Source: SZUA-430 sp964638635
GTDB taxonomy: Bacteria; Pseudomonadota; Alphaproteobacteria; Micropepsales; Micropepsaceae
Length of the DNA: 64,000 bases
Assembly (NCBI GenBank): GCA_964638635.1
Contig: CAZXAQ010000001.1
Coordinates: forward strand, 57,272 to 121,271
Direction of reading: 5' to 3'
Both the position numbers and the translations under genes were made by a program. How positions within the stretch are numbered: position 1 is the stretch's first letter; every line of letters starts with the position of its first letter. Below are positions 1-9,300 of this stretch, piece after piece. The notes below the pieces were generated by a model. It was not told the DNA's origin and ran no database searches. It saw nothing but the letters and a program-made list of their open reading frames with translations.

Positions 1-1928
1 CCGGCGCAGCGCAATTTATCACGGTCACGCAACTCAATCTCTTGCGGCGGAAAGTGATAACGATGCACGGGCGCTCTGCCCGTCCCACCAACGGGACCTA
101 TGAATTCCAAGCCCGAGACTGCGGACCGCTCGTCCATCAAGTCTTCGGGCACGAGATCGCACAGTCTGAAATACTCCCACCAGTTCGCTTTCTTTTCTCG
201 CCGGTGCCAATCGAGGATGTTCGCCAACACCCATCGCGCCTGCTCCGCCGACCCGCGCTCAGAAATATCAGGCGAAATCCCGTCAATCAGCCTTGCTTGG
301 ATCGCACCGACCCGCCTGGTCCATTCACTAACGTCCTCGCTAGCTGCGCCTTCTCGCGGTAGAGGTCGGTCGATTTGGGAGCCTCTGGCGATTTCGTCTG
401 CACGGATCGCCTCGAGCCAACGACGGAGAGCGTACGTCGAGATGCAATCGTCCCGATTGTATCCCTCTATCGCGGCCCGTTCGGCGGGATCTGCCTCAGC
501 TGCGTCGCCGAGTTCCAGGCGCGACTGCATGGCGAACAGAGCAACATTGGCATCCCTCAGCGGCACCGTGCGCGCGAAACCATAGAAGGCCTCAAGCCGC
601 TTAATCGAGTAGCTTTCGACGCCAGCTCTAATGCTTCGACGCACGATGGTGTAGAGATCCACCAAGCGATCACCGCGGAGGAGTTGGTCAACCTCTTCCT
701 CGCGCGTGGCGTAGCGGCCCATCAGCCGCTTCAGCGCCCCCGGTTCGTACGGCGCATAGTGATAGATGTGCATGTCCGGGTAGAGCTTGAGGCGCTCCAT
801 TAGCCAATCGATCAAACTTTCGAACGCGCGCTTCTCGTCGGTCCGCGTTAGCGCCCAGTCCGCCCGGTAGTGCAGCCCCCCCGCATCCTCGTAGACACAC
901 CCAAACAGATACTCAAGCCCGCTATCCCCGATGAACGGATCACCCTCCAGATCGAAAAAGACGTCGCCAGCCGACGGGGTCGGCAATCGTGCCAGACCCT
1001 GCCCCGGTTCCATCGGGAGAACCTCATAGATCGGCCGTTGTTCGTCCCGACTTTGTACTTGAACGCGCGCTTGCTCACGAACTCGCTCGTAGCTTTGCGC
1101 GCTGCCTCTTGCGGGTTTCCATGCCAACGGCACTGGTGTTGTACTAAGCGCCGCCATCGAATTGATGCCGTGCTCCCGCAACTCTGCGATCTGGAGCGCC
1201 GAAATATTCGCCACAAGACAAAGGTGATCGTCGGCTCGGCGGCGATCCTCGCAAAGCTGCGACCAGCGACAGACATCGCAATGTGTCTTGGGATCGGGGT
1301 ACGCCGGCTCAGTTTCTATGGACGCAGTCATCCGTTCGAGACGCAATCGCACATAGTCGAAATACGCGCTGAAATCGTCGGTCGCATAGGTCTCCGGGTG
1401 CTCCAGTGTCCGAGGCGTTACGACGTGCATGAGCCGTGGCGTGGTACCCTGCACAGACGCCACCAGTTGGGAGTACAGGCTCAACTGCAGGATCGTGCCC
1501 GCCTTGGTCTCCCGGGCGAGCTTTGTATCAACAACCTCGTAGCCCCACTTCCCGAGCTTTGTTGGCACATCCACACGCTGCAAAATATCAGGCCGACCTT
1601 CCCAACGGCCATGCGCTAGTGCTCCTTGAACAATCACCTGAACCCCCCGATGCATCGCAGTTCGGGTTTCTTCGACAGCTCTCGGACCAACGCCCATGCT
1701 GTCGATGGTGTGGATCTCCCGTCCTGACGCCTGCAGCTGGTGTACGTAGCGTCGCTCGTGTTCGAAACCTCTCTCGCGTAGGACATCCAGCGAAGGGTCC
1801 CAGGGAGCATCTGGCTTGGCGCAATGTCCGCTCGCGACTGCCAGATCGAGGGCGGTCAGGCGCTGGCAAGCCAAGTGATTGACCAAGTCGCTTGCGGTGA
1901 GGACAAACGAAAGACCTTCCTTGCGCAT
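1..1928 (-). CDS. TM0106-family RecB-like nuclease/exonuclease protein (partial, C-terminus beyond window)
   Basis: The frame is open from an ATG at 1928 to the left edge (642 codons, no stop), so only the N-terminal part is visible. Near the N-terminus lies HLACQR (about residue 20), and near residue 214 CDVCRWSQLC. Together these give the split cysteine set of RecB/Cas4-type 4Fe-4S nucleases. Around residues 320-500 there is an RNase H-like exonuclease pattern: FFDLEGD, then YHYAPYE, then YNRDDC. This order matches the TM0106 family of RecB-like nucleases, which are often fused to a C-terminal superfamily I helicase; any such helicase would lie outside the window. It probably acts in DNA processing or repair. 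The family call is confident; the substrate is unknown. Divergent from rmuC. Confidence 0.85.
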   Translation of the reverse strand, partial: MRKEGLSFVLTASDLVNHLACQRLTALDLAVASGHCAKPDAPWDPSLDVLRERGFEHERRYVHQLQASGREIHTIDSMGVGPRAVEETRTAMHRGVQVIVQGALAHGRWEGRPDILQRVDVPTKLGKWGYEVVDTKLARETKAGTILQLSLYSQLVASVQGTTPRLMHVVTPRTLEHPETYATDDFSAYFDYVRLRLERMTASIETEPAYPDPKTHCDVCRWSQLCEDRRRADDHLCLVANISALQIAELREHGINSMAALSTTPVPLAWKPARGSAQSYERVREQARVQVQSRDEQRPIYEVLPMEPGQGLARLPTPSAGDVFFDLEGDPFIGDSGLEYLFGCVYEDAGGLHYRADWALTRTDEKRAFESLIDWLMERLKLYPDMHIYHYAPYEPGALKRLMGRYATREEEVDQLLRGDRLVDLYTIVRRSIRAGVESYSIKRLEAFYGFARTVPLRDANVALFAMQSRLELGDAAEADPAERAAIEGYNRDDCISTYALRRWLEAIRADEIARGSQIDRPLPREGAASEDVSEWTRRVGAIQARLIDGISPDISERGSAEQARWVLANILDWHRREKKANWWEYFRLCDLVPEDLMDERSAVSGLEFIGPVGGTGRAPVHRYHFPPQEIELRDRDKLRCA

Positions 1929-2496
1929 GGCTCAACCCACACAGGTTCTCAACTCTGAGAAGACTGTCACCAAAAATGTATCGAGCGCAAGTAAGCGTGG
2001 AACTAGCCCGTTTGCATTCACGTTGAAGCCAGCCACTTGCCGGCGCCTGGGGGGCCTCTTCACTGAGCTTGGCCGAAGCCGAGAGCTGCAGCAGCAGCGG
2101 ACCATGTTCAATAGCCTTGATGTCCGTAGGCTCATCGGCGTTCCACTCGAATTGCTCCGACACCACCTCGGAGGCCCCCGCCCCGGATGCCTGAACGAAG
2201 AAAGTGGCGAGTAACAATAGAAACAAACCTTTCAGCATCCTATCCCACACAGCTTCGCATCTCAGAGGCGCTCGTCGCGCCACTTGGCGCCCAACCCGAG
2301 TCTCTGACAAGAGTTGTAACACCCTACAAACGGTGAGCCTATCATCACTGCCTGACAGCGATAACGACGTATAGCACTCGAAGGATCGTAGAGCCCCTTA
2401 CCGAGGGGGACGCTGGTGCTTGCCAAAGAAAGCCGAATGGCGTTCATTCTGCTTATCACCTTCTCGACCGCAACGCCTCCCCGGTACACACGCCGC
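1929..2496. other. Intergenic region between divergent nuclease and rmuC, with a doubtful signal-peptide ORF
   Basis: No convincing complete gene. On the minus strand an ATG at 2238 opens a frame whose first 20 or so residues look like a signal peptide (MLKGLFLLLLATFFVQASG). The next 80 residues look protein-like, but the frame then runs about 340 bp into the nuclease gene out of frame before stopping at 1588. It could be a small secreted protein with a frameshifted end, or chance. The region must also hold the promoters of the two divergent genes; I could not pick clear -35/-10 boxes. Confidence 0.35.
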
Positions 2497-3969
2497 ATGA
2501 CCCTGTCCCCATTTGAGATAACGATTTTAGTCCTCGCACTGGTGCTCGTCGCCGCAGTTCTCTTCGCCGTGGTCCGCCTCGCGCAGCGAGGGCCAGCGCC
2601 CACAGAATTGCTCGCGAACTTCGAGCGTGCGCTTGAGGGCAAGCACACTGCTATGCTCCGCGATCTCAACGCTGGCCTCGCGGGTTTGGGAGACCGCATC
2701 ATCGGCGGCAGTGCTGAACGCTCCGACCAACTGCGCACCACCATCGACCAGCAACTGGGTCAGACTCGCGACGCGCTGCTCACCCTACAGATCTCAATCA
2801 ACCAAGAACTAGCCGCGAACCGCGAAGCACTTTCCGCCGGCGTCGCGGAATCTCGGCAGAGCCTGCTCACACAACTAGGCGAGCACCGAGAGAGCGTGTT
2901 AGCGCGGCTAGGCGAGATGCGAAGCGAGATGCTGGAAAGGTCCCTCTCCGCGCTGGCCGAGCAGGCGAACACGCAGAACGAGGCTATACGCGCGCTGTCG
3001 CTGCAGCTTAACGCAAGCGTGGAGACGCTGACGCGCACCACCGACGCCCGCCTGGAGCAGATTCAAGGCCGCGTAAGCGAGCGCCTCGATGAGGGCTTCA
3101 AGAAGACCAACGAGACCTTCACCAGCGTCATGACGCGTCTCGCCACGATCGACGAGGCGCAGCGCAAGATCGACGGCCTCACCACCAACGTCGTGAGCTT
3201 GCAAGAGCTGCTCGGCGACAAGCGCTCACGCGGAGCCTTCGGCGAGGTGCAACTCGAGGCGTTGGTACGAAACATACTGCCGCCTACGGCCTACGCTTTG
3301 CAGCACACGCTCACCAATAACCATCGTGCCGATTGCGTCCTGTTCCTGCCGGAGCCTACGGGCAAAGTAGCTGTAGATTCAAAGTTCCCGCTCGAGAACT
3401 ATCACCGCATGTTTTACCCGGGAGCGGCCGAGACCGAGCGGCGCGAAGCGCAGCGCCAATTCCGCGCCGATGTGAGGAAGCATGTGGACGATATCGCAAG
3501 CCGCTACATCGTTGAGGGCGAGACCTCCGACGGCGCCGTTATGTTCATACCCGCCGAGGCGGTGTTCGCCGAGATCCACGCATACCACGCGGAGGTCGTG
3601 GACCACGCCATGCAGCGGCGCGTGTGGATCGTCTCGCCCACGACCATGATGGCCGTGCTCAACACGGCGCGGGCCGTAATGAAGGACGTTGAGACACGCC
3701 GACAAGTGCACGTCATCAAGGACGAACTGGGCAAGCTGGGCAAGGACTTCGTCCGCTTCGAGCAGCGCATGGGGAAACTCGCCGACCATATCCGCCAAGC
3801 CAACGACGATGCCCACGACGTTAAGATCAGCAGCGGCAAGATCGTGAAGCGCTTCCACCAAATCGAACGCGTGGAACTGGACGCCCCCGGCGACGTGGCA
3901 CACTTAGAGCAGGCGCTGGCCGCGCCCGACGACGACGCCGAGCCGGACACTGCGTCCCCGTCCGCCTGA
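2497..3969 (+). CDS. rmuC: RmuC-family DNA recombination protein
   Basis: A 490-aa protein with an N-terminal membrane helix (about residues 5-27, TILVLALVLVAAVLFAVV), then a long Gln/Glu/Arg-rich coiled coil to about residue 210, then the RmuC domain. Family landmarks are LLGDKRSRGAFGEVQLE near residue 237 and VAVDSKFPLENY near residue 295. RmuC proteins limit DNA inversions between short repeats in E. coli and have a predicted nuclease-like core. I chose the ATG at 2497 because the membrane helix follows at once; an in-frame start at 2416 would add 27 residues that do not look like family sequence. The gene converges on the end of the defence locus. Confidence 0.9.
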   Translation: MTLSPFEITILVLALVLVAAVLFAVVRLAQRGPAPTELLANFERALEGKHTAMLRDLNAGLAGLGDRIIGGSAERSDQLRTTIDQQLGQTRDALLTLQISINQELAANREALSAGVAESRQSLLTQLGEHRESVLARLGEMRSEMLERSLSALAEQANTQNEAIRALSLQLNASVETLTRTTDARLEQIQGRVSERLDEGFKKTNETFTSVMTRLATIDEAQRKIDGLTTNVVSLQELLGDKRSRGAFGEVQLEALVRNILPPTAYALQHTLTNNHRADCVLFLPEPTGKVAVDSKFPLENYHRMFYPGAAETERREAQRQFRADVRKHVDDIASRYIVEGETSDGAVMFIPAEAVFAEIHAYHAEVVDHAMQRRVWIVSPTTMMAVLNTARAVMKDVETRRQVHVIKDELGKLGKDFVRFEQRMGKLADHIRQANDDAHDVKISSGKIVKRFHQIERVELDAPGDVAHLEQALAAPDDDAEPDTASPSA

Positions 3970-3973
3970 TGTT

Positions 3974-3991
3974 CGCCGGCACCGGCCGGCG
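3974..3991 (+). terminator. Hairpin between rmuC and the defence locus
   Basis: Seven-base perfect arms (CGCCGGC at 3974-3980, GCCGGCG at 3985-3991) around a 4-nt loop, 4 bp after the rmuC stop codon and between two convergent transcription units. No T-run follows, so it is either a weak terminator or a transcript-end stabiliser. Confidence 0.4.
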
Positions 3992-4105
3992 TACAAGCGG
4001 TTGCTCAACCGAGTGCTGATCGGCGATATGTTGACCGAGTCCGATCCTGCGCTGTAGTCCGAGGACGTGCGAGCAGCCTCGCCTTGACGGACAACCAGGC
4101 AGTGA

Positions 4106-6301
4106 CTACGGCGACGACGCCCTGCGCACCCCTTCAGGTATCAATCGAGTGACCTTGCCCGACCAAGAGACACGAAGGGCCGACTTGGCACGCGTCGCGG
4201 CCACGTGAAGCAACGACCGGTACTGGTTGTTCATGTCGGCCTTGTCCGCTTCATCTACCGCCGCATTCAGCACACCGGCCGGCGGAAACGTGCCTTCCGA
4301 CATGAACGGGATCGCGACCGCAACGAATTCGAGCCCTTTGGCCCGGTGCATCGTGGCAACGCGCACACCCTCGGCTTTCCTGTCGTCCGCGGCCCCTGCC
4401 TGTAGGATGACCGCTGGTGTACCGGCAGCAACAAGACTTTCCCGAACTCGCTCGGTTCCAGCGCGCGTGCTGCAAAGCACGCCAATATCCGACAGCGAGG
4501 TGCCGCCCTTGCCGAGCTGCCGAACCCACGCCCCCAATCCATCCAGCTCCTCAGCTTCGGATCGGCAGGCAACAAGCTCTGGCGCCGGTCCCCGCATCAG
4601 GCTGATATAGCCCTGGAGCGTGTCTACGCCCTCGTCGAGATCGTCGACGCTTACACCTTCGAGCACCGAAACGGCCCAAGCCCTTATCTCGTGGGTTGTC
4701 CGGTAGTTCAACTTCAAACGATGCGAGCGCCCTCGCACATTGATACCGCAAGCGGACATGCTCGCCTTGCGCCCGTAGATGCGCTGGTGTGCATCGCCAA
4801 CGATGAAAATCGAGTCCGGGTCCCGGGTGCTGCTATCCGGCATGATTGCCCGGATAAGGCGAAAAGCGAGCTCGCCCATGTCCTGCGCCTCATCGACCAC
4901 CACCGCCGCATAGGGCAAGTTGGGAGCCTCAGACGCGAGGATCTCGGTCGCCTCCCGATAGGCATCATCCGGCTCCACAAGACCGTCTGCGATCATGCGG
5001 GCGCGGTAGTCCGCAAAAATCTCCCAGAGTGCGGACCGCTTCTTTCGATCCAGAGGGGTTCCGCGTCCAGATCGGGAGACTTTTAGATACGCCGCCCGAT
5101 CCGTGACGCCTTTGGCCTGCACGATTTGCGCCCATTCGGCTTTCACAAACGCCTCGGATAGTCCTTCAGGCAGGGCGTGATCCCGCAACACGTCAGACCA
5201 CAAGGTGTCGAGACGATTCCGGTCTTCTCCGAAATAGGCCACGCGACGGGCAAAATTCTTGCGCTTGAGGAACTGGCTCACCCAGCGATCCAGATTGACA
5301 ACCTCGATCCTCGGCGGATTGCCATCCAGATGCTCGGGGCAAAGGGTTTTGAGGTTGGCCTCGATGTCATGGGCTAGGTTCGACGTGAACGTCGTGACGA
5401 GCACGCGCTGGCCGACCCGGTTGGGGTCGCTGGCGATCCGGTCGGCAAGATGCTTTGCGCGGTGCATCGCGACAACAGTCTTGCCGGTGCCGGCGCCGCC
5501 GCGCGCCATCACGGGGCCCTTGACGTCCCGATAGGCGATCTTCCGTTGTTCGGGGTGCAGGAATACCCGCCAGCCTTCAAGGCTGCCCTCGAAAAAGCGA
5601 CGGAGCTCGGCCTCGGTTTCGGGAATGAAGATCGTTTGACGGCTTTCGTCGGTCTCGATCAGCTTCCCGAAAGTGATGTCCTCAGGTTTCGCTTGCGCGG
5701 TATCCTTGGACGGCGCGGAGCCGATGAGTGCATAGACTTCCTCGTCGCTGTAGCCCGCAGCGAGGCCGTACAGAACCTGGAACGTGGTCGTGTCGAACCG
5801 GTCTTCCATGCCTTCCAGTTCGTCCAATGAGCCGATCGCCCGCACGAGCGGCAGTTCTTCGTCGGTGACGCCCAAGGCGCGAAGACGCTTGTCGGCGACC
5901 TTCGCGAAAAGGCGGGGCGCTTCGGCGTGCTTCCGGTCCACCCTTTCGGACTCGACCTGGATCTCCTCCACTACTCGGATTCTGTTGGTTTGTGGATCAA
6001 GTTTGACCCGCCTGCCTTCTGCCCACTTGTAGGCGCTGTCGTGCTCGTTGACATGGACAAACATGATGTCCCCGCCTACGACAAACGCGATGGCCCGATA
6101 CCCCTGGTCGACACGAAGGGATTTGATCGAGCTGTCTTTGGCGCCCTCTACCGTCTCGAGATTGAGGCCGTTGCTCGAAGGGTCGCTCATGTAGCGGGTC
6201 ATCATCTCCATGAATTTCGCCGTCACGCGATCCGGCAGCTTGCGCAAGCTTTTCATGCAGCCGACGTCATACGAAACGCGCATAGCCATAGCTCTGCTCA
6301 T
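4106..6301 (-). CDS. UvrD/Rep-type helicase with RelE-like N-terminal domain
   Basis: A 731-aa protein and the last gene of the minus-strand locus. Residues 8-100 have the RelE/ParE toxin-like pattern (LRKLPDRVTAKF..., KSLRVDQGYRAIAF, FVHVNEHDSAYKWA), a domain often seen at the N-terminus of such helicases. The helicase follows: Walker A GGAGTGKT near residue 265, Walker B DEAQDMGEL near 470, and motifs such as HRAKGLEF and LLHVAATRAKSAL near the C-terminus. It should unwind DNA with ATP in the 3'-5' direction by family analogy. The ATG overlaps the TGA of the upstream giant helicase (ATGA), so the two are translationally coupled. No separate exonuclease domain is visible. Confidence 0.85.
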   Translation of the reverse strand: MSRAMAMRVSYDVGCMKSLRKLPDRVTAKFMEMMTRYMSDPSSNGLNLETVEGAKDSSIKSLRVDQGYRAIAFVVGGDIMFVHVNEHDSAYKWAEGRRVKLDPQTNRIRVVEEIQVESERVDRKHAEAPRLFAKVADKRLRALGVTDEELPLVRAIGSLDELEGMEDRFDTTTFQVLYGLAAGYSDEEVYALIGSAPSKDTAQAKPEDITFGKLIETDESRQTIFIPETEAELRRFFEGSLEGWRVFLHPEQRKIAYRDVKGPVMARGGAGTGKTVVAMHRAKHLADRIASDPNRVGQRVLVTTFTSNLAHDIEANLKTLCPEHLDGNPPRIEVVNLDRWVSQFLKRKNFARRVAYFGEDRNRLDTLWSDVLRDHALPEGLSEAFVKAEWAQIVQAKGVTDRAAYLKVSRSGRGTPLDRKKRSALWEIFADYRARMIADGLVEPDDAYREATEILASEAPNLPYAAVVVDEAQDMGELAFRLIRAIMPDSSTRDPDSIFIVGDAHQRIYGRKASMSACGINVRGRSHRLKLNYRTTHEIRAWAVSVLEGVSVDDLDEGVDTLQGYISLMRGPAPELVACRSEAEELDGLGAWVRQLGKGGTSLSDIGVLCSTRAGTERVRESLVAAGTPAVILQAGAADDRKAEGVRVATMHRAKGLEFVAVAIPFMSEGTFPPAGVLNAAVDEADKADMNNQYRSLLHVAATRAKSALRVSWSGKVTRLIPEGVRRASSP

Positions 6302-9300
6302 GCCTTCGCCCTCTCCAGCGCCTTCAAGATCTTCGCGACAGCCTCCGACAAGCCGTCCCCTGATGGATCAAATGAGATAATGGTCCAGTCTGTATTCCCC
6401 AGATCGCGCTCTGCGACGGCCACGCGGCCATCAGCCCATCCGAACTCCATCATGCCCACGACGCGACCGCCGTGGACGATGTCGTTACCAAGTAGATCCG
6501 GTCCCGGAACCGACGCGGCCACCAGCGCGTCGATCAGCGGATGGAATGCCTCTTCGCATAGCGATCGCGCCTCATCCCATGCTCCTGCCCGCCCATCGCC
6601 GCCCGTACTTGCGCTGGCCGACATGTCGGGCGGAGACAAGGTCTCCAACCCCTCCAGCTCAACGTGCAAGCCGCGCACACCCTGAAACAGATTTACGAGA
6701 CGCCAAAGACCGCGCCAAGCCCGGGTATAGCTTTCGCGCGCGGGTGGCGTGTCGCCCGGAGGCGGCAATTCGCCCCTCAGGAGCACACGTAGATCCTGAT
6801 GCTGCAGCTTCCACTCTGACAGGGAGATTTGCTGGCAGGCCATGTAAAGGTCGAGCCCTCCGTCAGCGACATGCTCCGGCAGGCCTGCGCTGAGAAAGTG
6901 TTTGCCGTCAGCCGAAACGCTGGCGAAGCGTGGTAGCGCGTCAAGTTTTTGTCCTGTGCCGATTATACTCCGGAGCAACACCGAGATTGCAGCCAGGGCA
7001 TCGTCCGTCTCGGCATCCAGAACCCGCCGGAATAGCGAAAATGCGTCAGACGTGCGCAGCAGCTTGATCTCTTCGGCGACGGTTCCAAGATCCGGGTGGG
7101 CAAGCACCCTCCCTAATCGGCCGCTCTTGTTGGCATCGAACGATTTCTCATCAAACGGGTTCAGCGGCGCCGTAGGGACCTCGTCGAGGTCCTTCCACGC
7201 CAAGGTCCAGACATGCACTTCTCCTTGGCGGATCATGGTCAGACGGTCGAGCAAGTCGCGATCAACCGTTTCGGCGTGGTACTCGATCCCGTCCATTTCT
7301 ACGATGATCGGCTTGGATGAAGAGCGGCCGACCGGGGTCATCAGGAAGTCCACACGCTTGCGAGGCATGCCCCTGAAGCGTGTTTCAACATTAACCTGCG
7401 GTTCAATCGTCCAGAGACGCTGTGCGTCCTTCGTGCCGGCTTTCAGGATGAAACCTCGACGACCGCCAGACAGCACTTGCGGAACCAGCGAGGCCTCACC
7501 GTAGGCTTTGGCCAACGCGCCGAGGAAACGTTTCTCCAGCGCGCTCTCGACCATCGCGCCGCGAATGGAGTCGTCGATACCGGCTTCGGTTTGCGTCAGG
7601 CTGTCCCATTTCTGTAGGATCGCCTCCATCAGACCCCGAGCGCGTTCGCGGTCTGGCTCTCCCGGCCCGAACTGGGACCGATAGGACTTCACACAACGGT
7701 AACAACCAGTCCGGCCGTCGCGCGAGCACGGACAGTCCCGCAGCGCCTCAGCAGCCCGCAGAATGATCGCCTTCATCGTTTCAGGGTGCTCCCCGATCTG
7801 CCGGAGATAACCGGAGCCACCGGGGACCGCGTCATAGAGAAAGAGGCTGCGGACCGTCGTCATGCCGTCGAGCTGCGCTTCGACGACTGCTGAGCGGATG
7901 TGGTCAACCTTGCCCGCGAAGTAACGGCGCATTCCGAGGTTGATGGCCGCAACGAAGCTCTTGATGTCGTCGTGGTCGATATCGCCGATCACGGGGATCA
8001 CCACGCGGATGGCTTCCGTCGAGAAGCCGCGCATAAGAAAAACCCGGGTCTCCCATTTCGTGCGAGGCATTCCCTTTTCAGTTACGGCCTTGCAGCGAGG
8101 CGGATGCTTCCCCGGGCTGTCGCCATCGGACCTCGACGTCTGGAGCGTGCCGCAGTGGCGACAGATCCGGAACGGGTCGGCTGGACGGAGATCACCAGCG
8201 ATCCTCGGCCCCAGCCTCATCGGCGTCTTGCGCCCAAAGTTGAAATCCCGGAATTGGCAATTGGAAATGAATTCAAATCCGAACGGTGTCCCTGCTTCTT
8301 CGCGCGTGAACCAGGACGCAGATATATCTTCTGGGCCATAGGACGGCACCATCGCGCGATCGAACTGTTGCTGCTGCCGCTGGTCCTGATCTCGGATAGC
8401 GGCCCCCTCCTCACTGTTGATCGAGATCACGGATTTCAGCATGACCACTTCGTGGCGCGAACCATTGTCTGCCCACATCTGGTCGTTGCACTTCGGGCAG
8501 GTCGAACTGCCGACATCTTCGTGGTGCGGGCTGACAAAGGAACACGCCTGGCAAAACGTCCACGAGGTCAAGTCGTTCTTGCCAATCTCCAGACGTTCGA
8601 TCCGGACCTGCCGGCCATTCGCATAGAAAAACTGACCCGGCGCGAATTCGGTCAGTGCAGAACTCGCGGGCCGCACATATTCAAGATAAAGGAGGCCGTC
8701 CTCGTCGCGAGCACCTTCACTTCGGCGCGACAGGATCGACGTGAGCTTCACCCCCTCTTCTGGGAACGCATAGTTCGGTAGTACGCCCTTGTCGGTGAGG
8801 AATTTGAGCACGGAGACGTCTTCAATCCCTGTGCGTATCAGCCGATTAATCTCGGCCTTGTCTTTCGCCAGTTCGGTTTCGAGCCGCTCGTATTCCTGGT
8901 CGGTAAATTCCGCACGACGACGCCTCAGTTTTTCCTGTTCACGAGTGACTTCATCCCGTTTCTCGATCAGTCTCGCGCGCTCGCTAGCCGCTTCGTCAAA
9001 GACCGAACCGATGCGCCATGCGATGGATCGATTGCCATTGGTGGTGAGGTATTCTCTCACGCGCGCAGCAACCTCTGGACGCTCCTTTACGTCCGCAGGC
9101 AGCTTCGACAGGAAGGCTTCGGCAAGCTCGCTCCCGCGCTTTTGCACTAGGTCGAGCCACTCGACTGGGAAACCTGAGGAGACATTCTCCCTCCGCCGAC
9201 GCAGAACGTCACGAACCTTCCCGTAATCGCCCCCCTCTTCCGTGGCAGCGACATAGGCATCGAGTGTGAATGCAGTGACCTGACGCAGCAGCACTGCCTC

